Positions 59,445-64,000 of a DNA stretch of 64,000 nucleotides are shown here, piece after piece. The notes under the pieces are model-generated. The model was not told the origin of the DNA, made no database searches, and saw nothing but the letters and a program-made list of their open reading frames with translations. The DNA is from Arthrobacter sp. U41 (GTDB lineage Bacteria; Actinomycetota; Actinomycetes; Actinomycetales; Micrococcaceae): NCBI RefSeq assembly GCF_001750145.1, contig NZ_CP015734.1:102445-166444 (forward strand), written 5' to 3'. The position numbers were made by a program, and so were the translations under genes. The stretch's first letter is position 1; every line of letters starts with the position of its first letter.

Positions 59445-59579
59445 CCACCACCCGAGCACAGCAAGCCTGGCGGGAGATCCACCTCAGAGACACATGCGAA
59501 CCTTGTTTCGCGAGTTTATGTGCTTTAGTCTGGCTGTATCAGTTTAGCCCCGCCAACGGCAGTGGCAAAAGGAGTTCCT

Positions 59580-59753
59580 GTGTCGAACCTGATCCCGTGG
59601 CTTGCTCTGGCCTTGTGGTCCGCCGCCATCGCACTGCGGTTGCATCCGCGAACTCGTTGCTGGGCCCCGCGCGGCATCGTGGGCAGCGCAGGAACGAGGA
59701 CCCGCGGGCCTGTCCATTTCATCCGCCCCCCTGACGGGCCGGTACCTCGTTGA
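59580..59753 (+). CDS. Small hypothetical membrane peptide
   Basis: 57 residues with a strong AAAAGGAGTTCCT before GTG 59580 and one hydrophobic N-terminal helix (NLIPWLALALWSAAIALRLH), then a basic, Gly/Arg/Pro-rich tail. The good ribosome-binding site favours a real start, although the tail looks off-frame, so only the first half may be authentic. Downstream lies a TerC fragment. Confidence 0.4.
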   Translation: MSNLIPWLALALWSAAIALRLHPRTRCWAPRGIVGSAGTRTRGPVHFIRPPDGPVPR

Positions 59754-59779
59754 CCCGCCACGAATGGCGGCAAGTTCCG

Positions 59780-59944
59780 ATGTGTACCTCATACCGGCAG
59801 ATTGTCCACCGCTTCGGCTACCTCAAGGTCGGCCTTGCCCTGGTGTTGATCCGGATGGCAAACAAGACGATGCTCAAGATGGATACGAGTACACCCCCAT
59901 CACCCTCTCCGACCGGATACCTCACCAGACACCACGAGGAATGA
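59780..59944 (+). pseudogene. TerC fragment
   Basis: YRQIVHRFGYLKVGLALVLI, then RMANKTMLKMD matches the TerC segment 'R-F-x-Y-L-x-x-G-L-A-L/V-V-L-x-F-I/V-G-x-K-M-L' near its C-terminus (compare LVYLSTGLALILAFIGVKLV in copy 1). Nothing else of the gene is left, and several residues are altered. Confidence 0.5.
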
Positions 59945-59950
59945 ACAGTA

Positions 59951-62713
59951 ATGGCAATCAAGGACGACCAGTCATCCCACTTCCTTCCGGCGATTGGCGC
60001 GAAGGACGCGCCTCTGCGGGATCCGCACCTGCAGAGCGCGACCGCCGTGGCGGAGTCGCTGGGCGTCAATTCCGCGCAGGGACTCGGTGAGACAGAGGTT
60101 GCCCGACGACGGGAGCTGATCGGTGAGAACCGTTTGGCCGAGCGGCCGCGGCGGCCAGGCTGGCTGCGGTTTCTCGACCAGTTCCGTAGCCTACTGATCC
60201 TCATCCTGCTCGGTGCCGCGGTTCTCGCCGGCGTCGTCGGGGACCTCAAGGACACGATCGTCATCCTGATCGTGCTCCTGATCAACGCCGTGATCGGCTT
60301 CGTTCAGGAGAACAGGGCGGAGCGCAGCCTCGAGGCGCTGCGCGACATGCTGGTGCCCACCGCACGGGTCCGCCGGGACGGGTCGGTGCGGGTGGTCGGA
60401 GCGGTCGAGCTTGTGCCGGGTGACCTGGTCCTGCTCGAGGCCGGAGACCGGGTGCCGGCCGACGGACGGTTCCTGGTGGCGGAGTCGGTGGAGATCGACG
60501 AGTCCGCGCTGACCGGGGAGTCTCAGCCGGTGGCCAAGGACACCTTGCCGGTGGGCGCCGCTCCCGGTGAGAAAGTGCCGCTGGCCGACCGCACCGGCAT
60601 GGGCTACATGAACACCGCGCTCACCCGCGGCCGGGCCGAACTCGTCGTTACCGCCACTGGCGCGCAGACCGAGGTCGGCGCGATCGCGGAACTGCTTGCG
60701 AGCGGCGAGGAGCCCAAGAGCCCGCTGCAGGTGCAGTTGGATTCACTGGGCAAGCGGATCGCCCTGATCGGCGGCATCGCCATCGCCATCTACGTGACCA
60801 TCGCCCTCGTGCGCGGTGAGCCTTTGGGCGAGCTGGCGCTCACGGCGGTGGCCCTCGCCGTGGCCACGGTGCCCGAGGGTTTGCCGGCCGTGCTGGCCCT
60901 CACCCTCGCCCTCGGCGTCGGTCGAATGGCCCGGCGGGGAGCTATCGTCAAGCGGCTCGCCTCGGTGGAGACCCTGGGCTCGGCTACGGTCATCTGCAGC
61001 GACAAGACCGGAACGCTGACGCTGAACCAGATGACGGCCCGTGCGCTGGTGTTCGCAGGCCAGCGGATGCGCATCGACGGCGAGGGGTATTCCCCGACAG
61101 GCTCGATCATTGCCGAGACCGCCGGGCAGCGGACCGGGGATGCCGGGCGTCTGCTGGAACCGTTCGTTCTGTGCAGCGACGCTGTGCTGGCTGCCCCGGG
61201 GGAGGGTGGCCGGGCTGGCATCGTCGGCGACCCCACCGAGGGCGCGCTGGTCGTTGCGGCCGTGAAGGCCGGGATCGACGCCCCGACGCTGCGTGCGGCG
61301 CACCCGCGGGTGGCGGAGCTGCCCTTCGATAGCGCCCGCAAGTTCATGGTGACCGCACACGAGGAGGACGGCCGCATCCGGGTCTACCTCAAGGGCGCTC
61401 CCGACGTACTCCTCGCGCGCAGCACGGCGTTACTCACCGCCGAGGGAGTTCGTGACCTCGACGCCGCCGGCCGGGACCAGCTGGCAAGCGAGGTCACAGC
61501 CCTCGCGTCGAGAGGCCTGCGGGTGCTGGCCGCCGCGACGACGCTGATGGACGACTTGCCCGCCGCCGGTGATCCGTCGAACGCCGACGCGCTCGAGCAC
61601 CGGCTGACCGGCCTGACGCTGCTCGGCCTGGTTGGCATCGCTGACCCGCCCCGCCCGCAGGCCAAGGACGCCATCGCACTCGCCCACCGGGCCGGGGTCT
61701 CGGTCAAGATGATTACCGGCGACCACCGGGACACCGCGGCCGCCATCGCCCGGGAGCTCGGCATCCGCGGCGAAGTCGTCACCGGCGCCGAGCTGGACCG
61801 GATGGCCCCGGAGGAGCTGTCGGAACGCGTGGAGAGCATCGGGGTATTCGCCCGGGTCGCCCCGGAGCACAAAGTCGCCATCGTCGGGGCGTTGACGGCC
61901 CTGGGGCACGTGACGGCAATGACCGGCGACGGCGTCAACGACGCGGCAGCCCTGCGCGCGGCGCATATGGGTGTGGCGATGGGGATCACCGGCACCGAGG
62001 TGACCAAGGAAGCCGGCGACATGATTCTCACCGACGACGACTTCGCCACCATCGTCGCCTCGGTCCACGAGGGCCGATCGATCTACGACAACGTGGTGAA
62101 GTTCGTCCGCTTCCAACTGTCGACCAACATCGGCGCCATCCTGTCCTTCCTCGGCGCGACCGTGGCCGGGCTCCCGGCACCGCTAACCGCCATCCAGGTG
62201 TTGTGGGTCAACATCATCATGGACGGCCCCCCGGCGATGGCCCTGGGCGTTGACCCCGCCCGACCAGGGCTGATGGACGAACCGCCGCGCAGGGCAACTG
62301 ATCGGATCCTGGACCGGACCCGGCTGCTACGGATGTTGCGGGCCGGCGCCGTCATGGCGGCCGGCACCCTGTCGGTGCTCACCCTGGCCGAGGGGGCCTA
62401 CGGCGCCGCCGTGGCGTCCACCATGGCATTCACCACGTTCGTCCTCTTCCAGTTCTTCAACGCGCTCAACGCTCGGGCCGAGCGGCAGACGGTGTTCACG
62501 CGGCATCTGTTCACCAACCGCTGGTTGTGGATCTCCTTCGCCGCGGTCCTGGTCCTGCAGGTCCTCGCCGTGCAACTGGCCCCGCTCCAGGGCATCTTCG
62601 ACACCACGTCGCTCTCCGCCACCCAGTGGCTGATCTGCCTTGCGGTGGCGTCCTGCGTCCTCGTGGTCGAGGAAACGATCAAGCTCGCACATCGGGCGGG
62701 GAGGAAGCGCTGA
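59951..62713 (+). CDS. P2A-type Ca2+/Mn2+ (SPCA/PMR1-like) P-type ATPase
   Basis: A 920-residue pump with all P-type motifs: A-domain TGES (188-191), TM4 PEGLP (308-312), phosphorylation site SDKTGTLT (Asp351), nucleotide-binding KGAPD, TM6 LWVNIIMDGPPAMALGVDP (Asn and Asp metal ligands, as in PMR1), and hinge GDGVNDAAAL (659-668). The N-terminal E-x-x-R-R-x-x-x-G-x-N part and ten transmembrane segments are complete. It should export Ca2+ and possibly Mn2+. Mycobacterial CtpF, in the DevR regulon, is a related P2A pump, though I see no DevR box directly upstream here. Its end overlaps the 3' end of the HTH gene on the other strand. Confidence 0.93.
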   Translation: MAIKDDQSSHFLPAIGAKDAPLRDPHLQSATAVAESLGVNSAQGLGETEVARRRELIGENRLAERPRRPGWLRFLDQFRSLLILILLGAAVLAGVVGDLKDTIVILIVLLINAVIGFVQENRAERSLEALRDMLVPTARVRRDGSVRVVGAVELVPGDLVLLEAGDRVPADGRFLVAESVEIDESALTGESQPVAKDTLPVGAAPGEKVPLADRTGMGYMNTALTRGRAELVVTATGAQTEVGAIAELLASGEEPKSPLQVQLDSLGKRIALIGGIAIAIYVTIALVRGEPLGELALTAVALAVATVPEGLPAVLALTLALGVGRMARRGAIVKRLASVETLGSATVICSDKTGTLTLNQMTARALVFAGQRMRIDGEGYSPTGSIIAETAGQRTGDAGRLLEPFVLCSDAVLAAPGEGGRAGIVGDPTEGALVVAAVKAGIDAPTLRAAHPRVAELPFDSARKFMVTAHEEDGRIRVYLKGAPDVLLARSTALLTAEGVRDLDAAGRDQLASEVTALASRGLRVLAAATTLMDDLPAAGDPSNADALEHRLTGLTLLGLVGIADPPRPQAKDAIALAHRAGVSVKMITGDHRDTAAAIARELGIRGEVVTGAELDRMAPEELSERVESIGVFARVAPEHKVAIVGALTALGHVTAMTGDGVNDAAALRAAHMGVAMGITGTEVTKEAGDMILTDDDFATIVASVHEGRSIYDNVVKFVRFQLSTNIGAILSFLGATVAGLPAPLTAIQVLWVNIIMDGPPAMALGVDPARPGLMDEPPRRATDRILDRTRLLRMLRAGAVMAAGTLSVLTLAEGAYGAAVASTMAFTTFVLFQFFNALNARAERQTVFTRHLFTNRWLWISFAAVLVLQVLAVQLAPLQGIFDTTSLSATQWLICLAVASCVLVVEETIKLAHRAGRKR

Positions 62714-63014
62714 GACGACAGCTGGCCGGGGTTGCTGGTGCGGCGAGGGCCAGGAAATCCCCCACCCGCATGTGCTCCTCCAGCGGGTGCCGAAAGCGGT
62801 TCTGATCCACCACGGTGTACCGGTTCCGACGACCCACCCGCTCGCGGACGACATACCCGGCTTCCTCCAGGTCGCGAACGATCATTTGGACGGCACGTTC
62901 GGTGATGCCGACTTTGGCGGCCACATCCCGCATCCGCGACTGAGGATCACCGGCCAACGCGACGAGCACGTGCCCGTGGTTGGATAGGAAAGTCCAGGAT
63001 GGAGAAGTCTGCAT
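62679..63014 (-). CDS. Winged-helix regulator (MarR-like)
   Basis: About 111 residues from ATG 63014 (alternative ATG 63023). SPSWTFLSNHGHVLVALAGD, then PQSRMRDVAAKVGITERAVQ, MIVRDLEEAGYVVRERVGRR, then NRYTV form a winged helix whose close paralogue is the frameshifted gene at 52.6 kb. The end, FRHPLEEHMRVGDFLALA, is as expected for this family. No clear Shine-Dalgarno site precedes either ATG, so it may be leaderless. It converges with the P-type ATPase gene, whose last 35 bases it overlaps. Confidence 0.8.
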   Translation of the reverse strand: MQTSPSWTFLSNHGHVLVALAGDPQSRMRDVAAKVGITERAVQMIVRDLEEAGYVVRERVGRRNRYTVVDQNRFRHPLEEHMRVGDFLALAAPATPASCRLSASSPPDVRA

Positions 63015-63189
63015 GCGAAACATGATACGTGTTTTGTGTTACGTAGATCTATGGGCGTTGCCGCCCATGGACATATCGGACCGGAGCGGTCCCGCGCGCT
63101 GCCCCTGCTCCGCAGCGTCGTTCCCATGGCCGCCCCCCGCAACGCCCGGCAGTTTTCGGATCCGAGGTTCCGGGCGGCTTCCGGTCAAC

Positions 63190-63312
63190 CCGCTGGTGCC
63201 GATGCCGGTGCGGGTCGGGGCAGCCGACGTCGTGTTCGCCGTACTCGGTCTGAAGGCGATGTACTTCCTGCGGGCCGAGCTGGTGTACCGCCTCGCCCCT
63301 CCACACCGGCCT
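63190..63312 (+). pseudogene. TerC fragment
   Basis: VVFAVLGLKAMYFLRAELVY, then RLAPPH matches the TerC stretch 'V-F-x-x-N-x-F-A-x-L-G-L-R-A-L-Y-F-L-x-x-G-L-x-x-R' in part. It is fused out of context after P-V-R-V-G-A-A-D. It is one of two small TerC relics in this segment. Confidence 0.45.
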
Positions 63313-63484
63313 ATCCAGCAGGCCCCTTCCGCGGTCCCGTCCTCAGGACCTGGTCCCTCGCCGCGCGGCGTCCTTCCCGGTCTTCTCCGAAGGGGACCGG
63401 GACTCCGAACCCTTGAGGGAGCGGCGGCCGCCCACCCACACCACGGACGAAGCACCCCCTTGGAAGCAGAACCGAAAGGGAACG

Positions 63485-64000
63485 ATGATGGACACACCCG
63501 CCCGGTCAACGCCCCGCCCCCTTGCCGCGGTTATCACCGATGGTCCTGAGGGAACGGCAGTGGCCCGCCGCGCCGCGGCCCTCGCCTGCGCGCAACGACG
63601 GCCCGTCGTTCTGCTGGTGCCCCTCGCGGAACCGGCCTTCACCACCGACGCCGCCGTCGCAGCCCGCCTGTACCGGGAAGCGCTGCGGGAGGCCGAAACC
63701 GTCGCGGCACGGGTGCACCCCGCCCTGGACGCCACCGGCGTGTTGTTTCATTTACAGTTGGTGCGATACCGCGCTTGCCCCTTTCCTCCGCGCGTCTCAG
63801 GCCCAAGCCGTAGCCATGGCCTTGGCCCGCGCCGCCCGCCGGGCAGGGGCGGCCGTGCTCATCACCCCATCGGCGCTGCCGGTGCCCTCCCTCAAACACG
63901 AGGCCGAGGTCGTGTTCGTCGTAGCCGATGCGGCGCCCAGGAGCCATGAAAGTACGCCGTCCGAACCGTTCGGAGATCGCCTCAGCGACCATTCACGCAG
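63485..64000 (+). pseudogene. Stress-protein-like gene, frameshifted and cut by the window end
   Basis: AAAGGGAACG precedes tandem ATGs (63485, 63488). The first frame gives PLAAVITDGPEGTAVARRAA, then ALACAQRRPVVLLVPLAEPA, then VAARLYREALREAETVAARV, in the manner of a USP N-terminal half. After about 63760 it becomes Arg/Pro-rich. One base away, DTALAPFLRASQAQAVAMAL, ARAARRAGAAVLITPSALPV, then EAEVVFVVADAA read well and remain open to 64000. A single-base frameshift near 63760 is likely. The C-terminal end lies outside the window. Confidence 0.5.

Overview
The window looks like part of a large, mosaic plasmid (or plasmid-derived island) from a high-GC actinobacterium, most likely Arthrobacter or a relative in the Micrococcaceae. 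This rests on family resemblance and codon use, not on a database search. Plasmid signs seen directly are two KfrA-like proteins with near-identical palindromic operators, a ParA plus ribbon-helix-helix partition pair, an archaeo-eukaryotic-primase-like replication protein, a very large methylase/helicase fusion, a UmuDC pair, a mobC remnant and several Tn3-family elements.

Layout. 0.3-1.6 kb: a leftward kfrA / ParB-like / HTH operon. 1.6-5 kb: a Tn3-type miniature element cutting what looks like an ssb gene, small genes, and a dead IS481 transposase. 5.1-7.7 kb: a DevS/DevR-like gas-sensing two-component system with a near-consensus DevR box. 8-10.2 kb: a second kfrA with its own operator and a broken helicase-associated-domain gene. 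10.2-13.5 kb: an RHH-YfbU protein, a hexamer repeat, and a restriction-modification pair (D12-class adenine methylase and DpnII-like endonuclease). 13.7-18.1 kb: IS fragments, then a plasmid SOS cassette (LexA-like box, umuD, umuC and small followers). 18.2-25 kb: a defence island with a HEPN/DUF262 pair, a truncated methylase and an ABC-three-component system (Mrr-like nuclease, middle component, DUF2326 ATPase). 25.4-30 kb: a complete Tn3-family transposon. 30.6-40.2 kb: plasmid backbone (methylase/helicase, parA and its partner, direct repeats, rep, an RHH-like protein). 40.4-43.1 kb: an ImmA-like protease, multi-span membrane protein, PAP2-like protein and XRE regulator operon. 43.2-47.2 kb: a second, right-truncated Tn3 transposon.

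From 47.3 kb the content looks chromosomal or stress-adaptive: ilvD, a DUF6671 protein, an SbtA/SbtB bicarbonate pair, universal-stress-type proteins, two TerC proteins plus TerC fragments, a thymidylate-kinase-like protein, YqhA, a CaxA-type exchanger and an SPCA/PMR1-like P-type ATPase. Several of these genes carry single-base frameshifts, which suggests decay or sequencing indels.

The genes fall into four themes: plasmid maintenance, defence, SOS and hypoxia/NO-type signalling, and ion or stress homeostasis. Three copies of an ACTGAAA-N3-TTTCAGT palindrome link the XRE/ImmA operon, the giant methylase/helicase and a gene interrupted by the second transposon. Two nearly identical resolvase/res modules in inverted orientation flank the backbone, so the 29-47 kb segment could in principle invert.
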